Assembly (NCBI GenBank): GCA_020744425.1
Contig: JAGMUV010000015.1
Coordinates: 744,001 to 808,000 of the forward strand
Direction: 5' to 3'
Source: Dactylonectria macrodidyma
Taxonomy: Eukaryota > Ascomycota > Sordariomycetes > Hypocreales > Nectriaceae
DNA length: 64,000 nucleotides
Made by a program: the position numbers and the translations under genes. The notes under the pieces were generated by a model. The model did not search any database, was not told where the DNA came from, and was given only the letters and a program-made list of their open reading frames with translations. Shown here piece after piece: positions 46,199-57,300 of this stretch. Each line of letters starts with the position of its first letter. Within the stretch, counting starts at the first letter, position 1.

Positions 46199-48041
46199 TT
46201 ATCCTTCGAACTCAGCGGAGTCATCGATCTCAATGTCATCGTCACCATCGTCCTGGACCCCGAGAAGCTGGTCACGGAATTCGATGTTTCCAGCAAGCTC
46301 AGTCTGTAGCATCTCGAGAACCAGGCCAAGCTTGGCGTGGTTTTGAACTGTACTAAACTGGACGAAATGATTGAGCTTGTCTCTCAAGTCATCCCAGTCG
46401 GTAGTGTCTGCCATGTCGCGTAAGAGGTCGGGCAAGCTGTACATCTTCGGGGCAATGGTATGTCCACTAGGAGTCTGGCTCCGCTCTGCGCGCATGAGAG
46501 CCGTGATTGAGTCAACCAAGTACTTGCCAATTTGTACTTGAGATTCCACGTATGGAATCAACGCTTCCGCATGTTCGTCACTCGAGTTCGAGGCCGGAGG
46601 CGGCCTGATATTGGGTCGATCCCTCGCGGAATAGAAAGCGGCAGAGTATGCATCCTTGATGCCTCGGTCGCGTTCCTTGGCGTCGTTAGGCTTGCCAGCC
46701 TGACGATAGCAGAAGATCACGACAAAAGATTGGTACATGTCCTCGCTGATGATGGTATTGGGCAGGGCGTTGGCCCGTAGCCCTTGGGAGAGACGCATGA
46801 GCGTCTCAGCATCAATGTTTGGGAGAGGTGGTGCATGGTCCACATTGTCCACATTATCCAGCCAAAGGCTCTATAGAGCTGTCAATCCAGGCTCGCTAAT
46901 TACGACGGGAGGTGCTTACCTGGCATGCCTTGGCTGCGATGGCCGTCCTTCGGGAGTGAGTTCCTCCTTCGCCTCAATCAAGTAGCGAATCATGGCACGC
47001 CGCTGTTCCGTGCTTCTTTGCTCGGGCAAATCTGCGTGCCCTAATGCCTCCTTGCCGATAGCGATGATCTAGTCCAGGTACTCTGGAATGCCTGTAACCT
47101 GATACTTTGTCGTGCATTTCCATAGACGTGCTACGACGTGACTACGGGAGTCAGGAACCCCCATCCAGTCCTTTGGCAAATCCGCCGCTGCCTTCTTTGA
47201 CTGGGGAAGATCTCTTAGATCCTCTGCGTGTTCCTTGATGTAACGGGAACCAAACTCGGTAACAGCCGATCGCCAGACAGCCTGTCGCACCGCACTTCAA
47301 ATGGGAGTGCGGTCTGTCACCCACTCGTCATAGTAGAAGATGGCATGTTCCTGTACGCTGGCTCTGGGACGGATCCCACATAGCTCGTTTCGCTTGTAGC
47401 AGAGGCGCTGTAGGTTGTTGTTGTCGTCGCTCAAACGCCTCACGACAAGATAAGATATGCACTGTCTACCGTCTCGGTATAAGTGCCCTTTTTCTTGCTT
47501 GGAGCGTCGGCCGGGGGACTGTTCGGCGGCGGCGAGGGCCTCGTGGCAGTTGCGACTAAGACGAATGAAGTCGACGGAGAGAACGGCCTTGCGGCCGGGC
47601 AGGTCGGCAGTGCGGGCGCGGGCGGGGGTCGTGACGTGGTCGCCACGTCGTGAAGCATCGATCAAGTCGCGCAAGGCCCAGCGGAGGAGTGGGTTCGTGG
47701 CCAGCAGGTGCTCAATCTAAACGCAGCTGCAACGCAACGGGCGGCGCGACAGGCCTGACAGCCTTTGCCACGGTCGAGGTTAGACCTGTATCTGTGTTAG
47801 AAAGTGTAGAAAGCATGTAAGACAGGTGATACGTACGAATGGACGTCAGTGATTTGAAGTTCTTCGGGATCCCATTTTTCTCCTGCGCCACTGTCATCGT
47901 TGAGATGTGTGGTCTGGTTACAGCTGGCTTGTTGTCCGTGCCTTGATCCCGTCAAACTCTAATGACGCGATATTTCTCACGATTCTGACGTCCCGTGTGG
48001 TACTCGGCCAAATAGGAATTGACTGCGCTATCCCCACTCAT
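46199..48041 (-). pseudogene. Broken multi-exon gene, family unrecognised
   Basis: The relic reads right to left. A possible first exon at 48041 starts MSGDSAVNSYLAEYHTGRQ. A long frame at about 47,720-46,930 (IEHLLATNPLLRWALRDLID, FYYDEWVTDRTPI, YIKEHAEDLRDLPQSKK, IRYLIEAKEELTPEG) is cut by in-frame stops at 47717-47719, 47297-47299 and 47069-47071. A frame change near 46,945 then leads to TAIAAKACQ. After a normal intron (donor GTAAGC) the final exon gives SLWLDNVDNVDHAPPLPN and runs to a stop at 46199. The three stops share one frame, and protein-like text continues through them. No domain is recognised; the last 200 residues are acidic and helical. The very first exon may belong to another unit. 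Confidence 0.55.
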
Positions 48042-48709
48042 GTTGAAGGAGGTGCGAGGGGCTTGTAGAATGGGGGGGGGGAAGCAATGACGGCGAGGCG
48101 CGACGGGAGTGCGAGAATATAGCAATGCTTTGAGGCTCTTGTGTATTGGAAGTAAGAGAAGAGAAAGTAATGGTTGATGCGCAACGGTTTGGTGGAGTGA
48201 GAGGTGATGTGAAGCAGAAGAGTGAGATGGAAAGGAAGCCGGAGGAAATGAGAGTTGAGGAGATATTTTAAGGAGAATGGCTTTCGGCATGATTCATGCT
48301 CTCTTCGTGTTTGTTTTTCTATCCGCTTCTTTTTTTTCCTCTCCCAAAAATATTGCTCTCCCTCTGCCATTTTGTTTTGACCTTGCCTTATCTCAGCGGC
48401 TTGAGGGACCACACCAAGCAACAAACATCAAACACCAAACATCAAGCACCAAATATCAAGCACCAAATATCAAGCACCAAATATCAAGCACCAAACATCA
48501 AGCACCAAACACCAAGCACCAAACACCAAGCACAAAACACCAAGCACAAAACACCCAAGCACAAACTCGCTCATCTATCTCCTCAAAGCAGCCAGCGCAT
48601 ATGGCGCCGATACCATTCAGGCCAGATGTTCTAGCGGCGGCGGGTGTGAAGACCGGGAAGGATAGTGCAAATGTAGGAGCGTACGGAGACTTTTGCCTTG
48701 AGATGGCCC
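48042..48709. other. Non-coding gap with minisatellite
   Basis: This 668-bp stretch lies between two broken genes. It contains a G-run near 48,073, a CT-rich segment and the 14-bp minisatellite at 48,427-48,566. A forward open frame of 188 codons passes through the minisatellite but is simple repeat translation. Confidence 0.6.
48427..48566. repeat. 14-bp minisatellite, ten units
   Basis: Ten consecutive 14-bp units of the form ATCAAGCACCAAAT, with drift at few positions (three identical copies in the middle, ACCAAGCAC variants on the right). The array lies in the non-coding gap of the degraded island. Confidence 0.93.
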
Positions 48710-49370
48710 CTAGCTTGAGAAGGACTTGGTTGTGTCGCGTTGGAACTCAAGCACTTCCGTGCGATTTTTGGAGGATGGGAGGAAGGAGCGGCAATGGTAG
48801 CAGTGGTCAGAGCGCGCCATTCCTTCCTCCGCCACGTAGGTAGGTGTATTCACGACCTCCACTGTGTCGTTCAGATCCTGCATCTCTCTGTCGAGGCTCT
48901 CCTGTCGAGCGCATTCATCAGCATCATCCGTGCTGTCAGCACCATCCTCGCTGCTCCCACCACTCTCGTCGCTGTCACTGCCCTGTTCGTAGCTGCCATT
49001 GCTCTCATTGTCATTGTCATTGCCATCTCCATCGCTCCCATCGTCCCTCTCAATGAAGTCTTCTAGTTCGAGTTCATCCAGAGGATTCTCCTCCTCGTCC
49101 GATGGTACCTCCAATTTGGAACCATTACCAGACCCGGAAAGCTCTTCGTCGTCGCTGCTTTCTATGTAGTTTGGCCTGTTACATGTAGAGGCTCGCTATC
49201 GGACTGTCGGATTCAGCCAGTCATTTGTCGCTCACAAGCTGTCAACAAGTTCTTATCTGCGGTCTTTGTCCAGGCTGGGGGCGTCCTTCTCCCAGAATCG
49301 CTCTTCTGCCGGGGCAAACTATGCAACACGTTTCGCTCTGAGTTTTGCCAGCGCCTTTTCCCTAACCTGA
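48710..49370 (-). pseudogene. Broken gene fragment encoding an acidic protein, four in-frame stops
   Basis: One frame runs from 49,370 to a stop at 48710-48712 and is cut by TAG 49319-49321, TAA 49253-49255, TGA 49232-49234 and TAG 49196-49198. Protein-like text lies between the stops (FAPAEERFWEKDAPSLDKDR, ATNDWLNPTVR). It continues as NYIESSDDEELSG, a long Asp/Glu/Ser-rich region (about 48,900-49,110) and a Cys-containing end (SDHCYHCRSFLPSSKNR). There is no frameshift. The 5' end meets the AT-rich element at 49,370, so the gene may have been truncated there. The last 134 codons could still be translated alone, but the fragment is best called a pseudogene. The family is unknown. Confidence 0.65.
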
Positions 49371-49507
49371 AATAATTAAGCATATTAAGGGGGTATTAAA
49401 TTATGAATTATCTTATCGCTAATTTAGTAGGTCTACAATCCTTCATTTTAGAATCCCTTTATATACAAAGTCAGCAATAAGATCTTAACATAAAGCTGTT
49501 AAGTCTT
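49370..49507. mobile_element. Palindromic AT-rich element, copy B (MITE-like)
   Basis: This is the second copy of the element at 44,862-45,001, in the same orientation. Shared blocks are TATTAAATTAT, GCTAATTTA, AATCCTTC and the 41-bp right flank. Inverted arms are present but weaker (AAGGGGGTATTA near 49,387 against GAATCCCTTTATA near 49,450). The two copies bracket 4.4 kb of broken genes. Confidence 0.6.
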
Positions 49508-50366
49508 AGTATAAGTAACTATAGAAGCATGCAGAGACCTTTAGCACGGAACTGCATCTATGAGGCTCTTCAGATCTGCCTGCATCACTGGCTGCCGCAG
49601 CTAAAAAAATTTGTTTGCCGAGCAGGAGACGCCGCCACAACCAAGAACCCCCGCGCGTCATCAAACACCAAACAGTCCAGCCAGCACCTCATAGAATTTG
49701 AACCAAACGGCAAAAAAGAACACATACAACAGCGAGGATTCCCCGGTCGTCACCGACCCGAGTACTAATTCGCCGCTTCTCAGCTTGACTAAGGGAGAGC
49801 GGACGGGATCCCGTATTTTCTAAGAGCTATGGTCGTATGTAGTCGAGATGGCGGTGAGCCTGGTCATATCCACAATACGAGAATCGCAGTGAGAGAGAGG
49901 AGAAGACTCGATCTAATGAGCCCGTCAGACCATATTAAATTCGATGGGAGAAGGAATACAGGAACTCAGATAAATAATGGTAAAACTTACCTCTTGTTCT
50001 TCTTGCCGTTCTTCACAATTGTCATAAGCTGTGCTACCTTGTTGCGACATTAATTACGCCTTGTATTATCGAAGCAATCGCTTCATCACAGTTAGTATAT
50101 GTTTCCCTTTTATAACCGCTAGCGCCTTTACAATCTAGATATGCTTTGTAATGAACACCTGGTGACTTTGTTTACAGTCAGACATCTTCTCATACCTTGT
50201 TACGCACCTCTAGGCTGTTATATCATGACACTTTGGAGATAGGTTGTCAAACCCCTTTCAAGACTAAACGAAAGTAACCTAGGAAAGATACCAAGAAAGA
50301 GACTAAAATAGGTTACTAGTAGTTCATAGAAACCTACACCTATTGGTAGAGCTTATAGGTAAGAGC
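49508..50366. other. Non-coding stretch between element B and the next broken gene
   Basis: This 859-bp AT-leaning stretch has only short open frames. Nothing recognisable was found. Confidence 0.5.
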
Positions 50367-52731
50367 TCAAGCGGCCTGTACTGCCTGGGAATATAGGATC
50401 AGTGTAATAAATTTCCTGAGGTTCGCCCATTGCGCATCAGCGCCCCACCAAAGGCTGTTAAAGTATCCATCCATATCGACTTCAAACCGTGTAGGGTACT
50501 TTCGGGAGAAAAGTGAGAAATTGTACTCCTTCGCAACATTGTACTGTGAATCGCCTGGCAACTTAAAGGTCCAGTCGTACTGTAGCTTTTCAGCAAGCCA
50601 AGGTACAGAGTGCTTTCCCTAACTGTGGTGAGGGACCAATGTTGTCATAAGATCGACCTTTTCGACCGTCTTGACCTTAGGCTCGCCCCTCTCCTTCACT
50701 AGTTCCTTGAGGTACGTCTTGTATCTTAAAACGAATTAGTCCCATTAGTATGAAGTGTCTCTGGTTGCAACGCCACGTCCCTGATCATTTCAGTGTTACA
50801 TTCATACGTTCCAAACACTAGGTTTGTGGCATTTTGAGACGTTTCAGGGTCTATGGCATCTCCCACGGTTTTTAGGCCACCGTATGAGTATGCAGAACGA
50901 TGAAGCCACTGAAATCAAAAAAATAAATTAGCAGGGCTAACCCCCATGGTTGATATCTGCCTCACCTCAGCAGATCGGACCTCGTTGAACCCAAAGAAAT
51001 CTTTGGCAATCTGTATCGATATCAAGTTAATATAAGATACGTACTTTGTACCGAGTAGTCCACTCACCTTAACAGCACTTTTATTACCCATGACAGCATT
51101 CTGGGTCTTGCAGCGAGGCCAGTCTTTGGCAGTCTTAGTCCGTATTGAGCTAATCTCAGTTCTCGTCCTCGTTTTCATGCCTCCATTTGGGCCAATACGA
51201 GATTGGATGTCATTGGCCCCTCTATGAAGTTCAAACCTGGGAAATTCCTCGACGGCGAAAAGCCACTGTACTTCGCCCCAGTCATCAAGGCTCTATCAGC
51301 TGATGAAACGTAGACATCGTAGAACCCTTGCGGGTGACTTCCGAGCAGAACATGTCCATTTGGAATCCTACCGCAAGGATTATCAGCATCGATTGCGATT
51401 GCTTTCGTTCTTGCGTGCGCATCGATCGTTTGTGCCTAGGCAAATTTGATAGCGTCCTTCCAGCATTGATCAAACCTTCCATTGGCAAACTCCGCAGCAG
51501 CCGTTTGAACAGCTAGCAAAGTAGAATACTTTTGGAGTCTTTCAATCTCTTCCTTAAGCTCTGGTTCATGACATATGTGAACTTGATCCCCAGGTCTTGG
51601 GAAATCGCCCAGAACCGAACTTTGACTGAACCCGACTCTTTCTCTGCGAGAGCAGCATTATAGGCTATCTCTGGTGGTTAGAATTAGCCATTGCATGTTG
51701 TCGTTCGAGTAAACTTTTGCAGATTGATTGAAAAAGAGAAGAGGATGGAGACTTACGACACCAACAACTGAATTCGTATCGCGGTATGTTATTGACCAGT
51801 TTGGGAATGTCTTCGAAGCTGGGTTGTAGTAGGTTCACGAGGAACTTGACGCTCCTATTGAGAGGCTCTTTTTCTTTTTATTGCCACCATCAAGCTTCAG
51901 GGTCTTTATGTCTTGATCAAGAGCCAGGCTTTCTGTATCACTGCGATCACAATCCAATCTCCTCGTAGTGTTACTTATCACAAGATGCGATCCGTCAAAT
52001 TTCTCCTGAAGCTTTTTGATGAAGCGATTGTCTTTCCAGTCATTCAGGTCATACCCCCACAACTTTTCAGTGATGCTTTGCCTTCCAAGTTCGTCGAGCA
52101 TTGTGTTGTGAATGAGGTTGCTGGTATGCGAGAGAAAGGTAAGCCAATCTAGCGCGTAGCTCTCAGTTGCGTTGCATTGCTCAGAGTCAATGGCAATGCG
52201 ATCATGTGGCTCTTTGAGCGGAATGAAGGCGTTTGGAATGACGCTAGATGGGTGATCCTTTTCTCTGGTAAAGATGGACTGCAATTCTTGTTCTTGGGTG
52301 GTCATCGCTTCGGACGATTTAGTAAACCCGTAGGTAAACAGGTGATAGTCGTAGGCCTGTTAGGAATGAGTGAGATGGACATTTTAATTGCATATAGAAC
52401 ATACCGGCGGTAGATATTCGCTTGGAAAGTCGGGGTCAATCTCCTTGACACGCGGGACCTTGCTTATCGTGGGCTGCTTGCTTTGCGAAGGATCCTTGAC
52501 GTTCTCGGTCTCGATCACTGTACTGACAGGCGTAGGTTTCGCGGGCTCTGGATCGCTTGTGAAGTCACAAACCAGCGGAAAGAATCCAGTTCTCTTTGAT
52601 TTACGGACGCTTTGCGGGTCACCCGGCTGTTGCGAATTTTCACATGGCGTTAGAGGTGTCAAGAACCGCTTGCTCTTTATCCACACAAAAGCCTCCTGTG
52701 ACACATCAGTCCTGAGTGATCCGCCAGCCAT
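50367..52731 (-). pseudogene. Broken multi-exon gene, family unrecognised
   Basis: Reading right to left: MAGGSLRTDVSQEAFVW (52731) runs to EYLPP, a clean intron (GTATGT..CAG, about 52,405-52,350) joins AYDYHLFTYGF, and the frame continues to LDGGN. It then breaks in an A-rich run at about 51,869-51,881 and resumes as EPLNRSVKFLVNLLQPSFED in another frame. Later exons contain HICHEPELKEEIERLQKY, an in-frame TAG (51436-51438), PNGHVLLGSHPQGFYDVYVS, IAKDFFGFNEVRSAE and NATNLVFGTYECNTEMIR. A frame change follows near 50,730, then another TAG (50619-50621), and the end is YFNSLWWGADAQWAN with a stop at 50367. Protein-like text also occurs upstream (MINPVGGTLRMTNDKF, about 52,870), so the relic may begin near 53,000. 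No family can be named. Two frame breaks plus two stops argue for a dead gene. Confidence 0.6.
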
Positions 52732-54373
52732 ATCTTATTAGCTTACCCTGAGTTAAGGCAAGTTTATACAGAGAGGATTTTGGGTATTGGAGTCCGTTTC
52801 CTCTAACGACTTCAAAAATTTGTCATTGGTCATACGCAAAGTCCCTCCAACTGGGTTGATCATATCTGAAGTGAATTCTCTGATCAGTCGTAGAAGGGGG
52901 AAGCTAGCCGTTCGGAACATAACTTACGGCACATCTAGTCCAGCTTCTTCTGCTCCATTTCGACGAAAGTTTCAAGAACAGCGTCCTGTGTTCCAAACCG
53001 TAGGTGTAGTAGAGTAAAACGTGGGTTTATGATGAATAGACAAGATTGTGACCTGGCAATGAATTTTGAAATCGCAACAGGTAGCATATAAATATGTATG
53101 AGAAAGAATTTGTAGTACCATAACGTTAACTGAGAATTTCCAAAGACAACTAACGCCTTCAGCGGTAAGTGTTGCCATTTCGGCCACTATCTGTCTCATT
53201 CGATCATTCTAGACACGACTTAGGCTACAACAGTGTGAGTTCAACTATGCCTCAAAGCGCCAAAAACAGCCATCGAATTCTCGACTTTCAACATACGGTA
53301 ACTGATTCGCCCGAACCAGCCGTTCAGGTTCGGCCAAGTGCCTAATTCGTTCCCTTGTGTGTCCAGATGCGAGTTAATGCACACAATCACATTTCAGCCA
53401 TCAAAGGCAAGTATGCATACGAAGCGCTATCGGAGCATTTTAGGCATACGTGACAGTAGTTGGGCTATGCCAGCTCAGGATGGACTAACTCAGCCAGCCA
53501 CAGAGCCCTGGGGGTTGAGGTTGGCTCGAATAGCTCGACGTTCTAACGGCAACCATTGCGGGCTTATCGTACTTTGAAAGTCATGCCATCACATCTACGA
53601 GGAAGAGGAGGGAGTGGTGTCACTATGAACGGGGTTAGAGAGCCGAAGGATTGCGTCATCTAAAGGGTTGATAGTCGATAGTGTTGTTGAGGGATAAGCG
53701 CCCGGCGTGGCCCGGTACGGGCCAATGGAGCAGCCTAAACGATGAGCGTTGGGTATTGATTATCGATAACCACACTTCTCTGGAATAGTTTCAGCTTTGT
53801 GAGTTGAGACGAGGTCTTTTGAAGCTAGCTGACGGCCCAAGGGTTCCTGGCGGTAATGGCTGCATTCCTTCGGGATGTTGATCGAACCACAAGATAGTTT
53901 CGTGCATAACCTCGTAGTTCTGGATAGTCTTACGAATACAGAAAAGCTTCCGTTGAGTCACATTCCGGCCAGGGGGCTGTTGGACTACTTGACTACCAGC
54001 AGACTTTATACCAGTACGTGGCTAAAGAAGCCCAAGTTCTTAACCCATCAGGTTCAACATCACCTTCTCCTTCCCAATCATTCTTTCCCACTCTCTCTCA
54101 ATCTAAAGGCGATGCTGACCGTTTCTCGTCGCGCATCAAATGGTAGCGCCTTTTTGCTTTGTCTGGCGAACCCGATATTCGATACTATCTGTCACTTGAC
54201 GATTCAGACGGAAGATACTTGACGAGTGGCGCCTAGCCCATTCTCAAAACCACTTCCACACCCAGCAGCGACACATCATTCAACCTAAGCCGATCATGTG
54301 GATAACAGGGATTGGCATCTGGGGTATCTTACATCAGCGCATCTTATGTCTTTACGGCACTTTGGGGATATCC
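52732..54373. other. Gap between a broken gene and the 1100-aa gene
   Basis: The left 300 bp contain possible further exons of the broken gene, with another in-frame TAG at 52935-52937. The rest (53,200-54,373) has only short open frames and no recognisable feature. Confidence 0.45.
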
Positions 54374-57300
54374 TTAGGCATCATCAGCCGGGTTTACAAG
54401 GGCGTGCAATACCCCTTTGGCGTGTTTGCTAAAGTTTTCTTGGTTCTGCCGATGGAGGTGGGACTGATCTCGATGGACCTTGAGCGCCCGGCCGTACAAC
54501 GCGATGCTGAGCTGGTTCAGGTCGGTCAAGTCATGGAAACCGACTTCGTCGACGTCTACGAACTTAGCAACCTCTTGGTGTAAGACGCCCTCGAAGTTCT
54601 TGTGGCCGAACGTATCCTTTGCACCGACTATGACGTCCTTGACCTTTTTGGACTGCTGCTGGACGTGTTCCCTGATAGCGGCAGCCACGTCGGGAGAGCA
54701 TGTCGCCGCAATGGACGACTGGATGGCCTCGTTTAGTTTCGGAGAGAGTCGCCCCTTGCGGTTGCCGAGGAAGCGGAACGCTGACTTGACAGACTGCCAT
54801 CGCGAGAGGCTGTTGGACATGGCGTGAACCGCGCCCAGCGTCTGAGTGAGAAGTTGGGCCCGTCCGACATCGGTGACCTGTCCACTGGCAACGGCTGGGG
54901 CCATGGCGAAGAATTCGCTGAATAGATGCAACTGTGCCAGCTTTTCGGGGCTGCTCAGAGGATCCGGGAAACGCGGACGAGTTGCGCAAAAGCGATAGAT
55001 CTCGGTCGCTATATCGTACTGCAGGGAGAGGCTGAGTGTTTGCAGAACCTATGTTTGAAGGTCAGTTCTCCATACAAGGCACTAATTTTATTGTGAGAGG
55101 CGATTTTACCTTGTCGTCGATTTTGCTGTCTTCTCGATTCCACCATCTCTCGATGCCTTCGTACAATGCATCGCATGCTAACCCGGTGGCGTCCGAGCGA
55201 CCCACGAAATTCCAGAACATACGAGCTCTTACGGCAAAGGGAAAGATGGACACGATCATGAACATGTCATAGTCTGATATTGTGAGGCCCGGAGGGCTGG
55301 TCTGCGGATAGAAGCCCTCAGAGGCGAGCAGTGTCGCCGTTTTCGGAATACCTTCAATGATGACGACGGTGCCTGTTCCGGCCTCCTGACTGATCGTGGA
55401 TCGGTCTGGGATGACGACAAATCGGCGTAGCGGAAGTTTCTTGTTCAAGTGCTTCGCTGCAGACTTGGCGGCGACGTTAGCTTGAGAGTTGATGCTTCGG
55501 AAGATGCCCTTCTTGACACGGAAACGGTGAGCCTGCGTCTTAGCCGGCAAGCCGCTGAGGGCAGTTTGCCGAAGAGCATCAATCGCCCTGCCTGCATCCT
55601 TATCCGTGATCGACTCTGCCGTGGTACTGAATTCATGTTCAGGAAAAGTCCCCTGCGTCGCCCAATCGTTGAGGCTTAGCATGTCATCTACGTTGGCGAA
55701 GAGGACGTTAGTCCCGCCCTTGCAAAGAATGCCCGTCTCCTGCGGATCGAGCAGGTCCCAAAGGTTGACCGACATGTGCGTCGACTCTCCAGTGTCCGGA
55801 TCTGCGGACTCTCCGACATCCGGCTCCGCAGACTCTTCCGCATCCGACTGTGTAGACTCCCCGGCATCCGAGTGCGACTCTTCGGCGTCTAACTGCGAAG
55901 AATCTTCGACGTCCGGCTGCACAGACTCTCCAACGTCCGGCTGCGCAAGGCCAAACCAGGGAAATTTGTTGCCAAAGATGATGACGTTCTTGCCGACATA
56001 CGATTTGATCACGCTCTCGTTGGTGGCAGGGCTCACAAAAGAGCCAGTCAGGCTGATGTTGAAGATGTCCAGGTGTGTCTGCAATCTTGACCGGATCAGA
56101 AAGATGATCTGGTGGATGGCGTAGTTGGGAGTCTTTGCGTTGACGACGAGCAGGTAGCTGGGATTGGCGCTGAGGCTGTAGCGGCTCGAGATTTGTATCT
56201 GCATCTCATGCGTCTGGACGCGGCGTATAGCGCCTGAGATAGGGTCCGCGAGCGTCAACTCCAGCGTGAGCAACCCATCGACGAACTCCATGGTGTTCGG
56301 GTCCACAGCAAAGTCCTGCTCGATCTCGACCATCGAATTGGCTTCTAGCTCTAGGATCTCGTCGGTCGCCTCGTCGGGGTTGTCTCCAGAGGCGTACGTC
56401 AAGTCAAAGAAGCGATTGGGGTCTTTGAGCTTCGTGGCGGCGGCTCTCTTCAAGGTCCCATTGATCCCATACGACTTTGTCGAGTTGTTATGCAACTTCA
56501 ATGGTAGTCAGTTACCAAATCCTTGAATCGGGCAGGAAATAACAGTCGAGCGATGCACTTACTACCCACTTGAAGCGAACATTGTCACCCTTCGCTACGC
56601 AGTCGAGATATGTCGGGGGTGATAAGATGAGAGGGTAGGTGATGGTGATGTGAGACGGGTCGCAAAAGTCCGGCAGTGCCCTCTGCATCCTCTCGTTGAA
56701 GATGGCGATAAGTCGAACGTCCTCTGTCACCTCCAACTTTTCTAACACGGGCCTACCGACACGGTTCTGAATATAGGCCCTCAGCGTCCCAGGAATCTCG
56801 ACCTGCTGGTCTGGCTGGATCGACTGCGGCAGCCAGAGAGGCTCCGTAGCGATGGGTGTAAGCCACGACGTCTCCTGAATGAGGAGCTGTACAGTGCTTG
56901 CGCTCGGCGAGGGCATGCCGCCGACGTTTTTGACGCGGATGTTGTGCACTGTAATGTGTTCTCCAGGCTCGTTGATACCGTCTTGGTTCTCGTCAATGAT
57001 GTCGAATCCGACAACTTGCAAAGAGTAGACGCTCGGGTACGTTGCTTCAGTCAAGTCTCCGCGGATGACTTTGATCTGAACGCTGCCGTTAGGGCCGCTG
57101 GGGCCGTGTTAGACTAATAGCTGGCAGAGTTCGAGTGGTAGGGATATACGTACGCCCTGCCTTGGTTGAGATGTGTCGACGGCTTTATACCAGGCCTGCC
57201 ACTCGAGCCATTACTTCCTGCGGGGTACGATTGACGATTGCCATTTCCATCAGTCCTGAACATCGTCAGTTAAAAGGCCACCTCAAACAGTCTCACTTGG

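Noticed and set aside
48277..48843. 188-codon forward open frame crossing the minisatellite
   Set aside because: Its middle is a translation of the 14-bp repeat (IKHQAPN-type), with no conserved sequence on either side.
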